Shown here piece after piece: positions 63,877 through 64,000 of a stretch of DNA of 64,000 bases. The notes under the pieces are model-generated. The model was given only the letters and a program-made list of their open reading frames with translations. It did not search any database and had not been told where the DNA came from. Origin of the DNA: Rostratula benghalensis (lineage: Eukaryota; Chordata; Aves; Charadriiformes; Rostratulidae); the NCBI GenBank assembly GCA_013399305.1, contig VXAI01000013.1:3549572-3613571 (forward strand). Direction: 5' to 3'. Position numbers and translations under genes: made by a program. Position 1 is the first letter of the stretch. Every line of letters starts with the position of its first letter.

Positions 63877-64000
63877 TGTCATGGTTTAGGTTAAGTTGTC
63901 ACCTATGATGGTGACAGATCCTCTCCCCTTACTTTCTTGCTTCTGGAGAAAAAGGGGGAGAGATAAAGAGATTTACAAGTTTAGAATGAACTAAATTTCT
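63877..64000 (+). mobile_element. Start of an avian-type endogenous retroviral LTR (partial)
   Basis: From TGTCATGGTTTAGG at 63877 the sequence has the layout of a common bird ERV LTR start: TG at the edge, a pyrimidine-rich CCTCTCCCCTTACTTTCTTG block, a GGAGAAAAAGGGGGAGAG block, then GATAAAGAGATTTACAAG. The element runs off the window, so the CA end, internal region and target-site duplication cannot be seen. Solo LTR or full provirus cannot be decided. Confidence 0.5.

Overview
The window looks like a piece of a bird nuclear genome. The evidence is the repeat content. Nine fragments are recognisable as CR1 non-LTR retrotransposons, the dominant LINE of birds and other sauropsids, and several end in the typical ATTCTATGATTCT-type 3' tail. 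Two relics resemble MIR/L2 elements, and the start of an avian-type endogenous retroviral LTR lies at the right edge. No Alu, B1 or L1-like sequence was seen. The sequence is AT-rich and CpG-poor. I cannot name the species.

No protein-coding gene, rRNA, tRNA or CRISPR array can be supported. The open frames are short (141 codons at most), overlap each other on both strands, lack recognisable domains and have the composition of random AT-rich DNA. The only frames with recognisable protein content are decayed C-terminal parts of the CR1 reverse transcriptase ORF. The window is best read as intergenic or deep intronic DNA. Terms from bacterial annotation (operons, ribosome binding sites) do not apply.

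Layout: 1-8.3 kb is mostly unique sequence with homopolymer runs. 8.3-8.9 kb is an old CR1 reverse-transcriptase relic. 9-15.7 kb is unique sequence with a duplicated 16-bp palindrome, CA and GA simple repeats, a possible conserved enhancer near 13.8-14.1 kb and a pair of perfect hairpins at 15.3 kb. 19.7 kb and 26.5 kb hold MIR-like relics. 23.7-25.3 kb is repeat-dense: a CR1 with an internal deletion, one copy of a dispersed repeat (partner at 33.1 kb) and one copy of a roughly 440-bp segment whose diverged partner lies at 28.0-28.45 kb. 37.4-39.4 kb is a cluster of four CR1 fragments in both orientations. 48.0 kb, 54.2-54.9 kb and 55.3-55.7 kb hold further CR1 copies. 51.5-51.9 kb and 60.3-60.6 kb keep more CpGs than their surroundings and are candidate conserved non-coding elements. 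62.4-62.75 kb is relatively GC-rich and carries two YY1-like motifs. An LTR begins at 63,877 and runs off the window.

I did not find evidence of a new biological system. The items most worth checking are the unnamed duplicated segment (24.9/28.0 kb), the twin hairpins at 15.3 kb, the coincident CR1 breakpoints, and the CpG-retaining stretches. All homology statements are from pattern recognition, without database searches.
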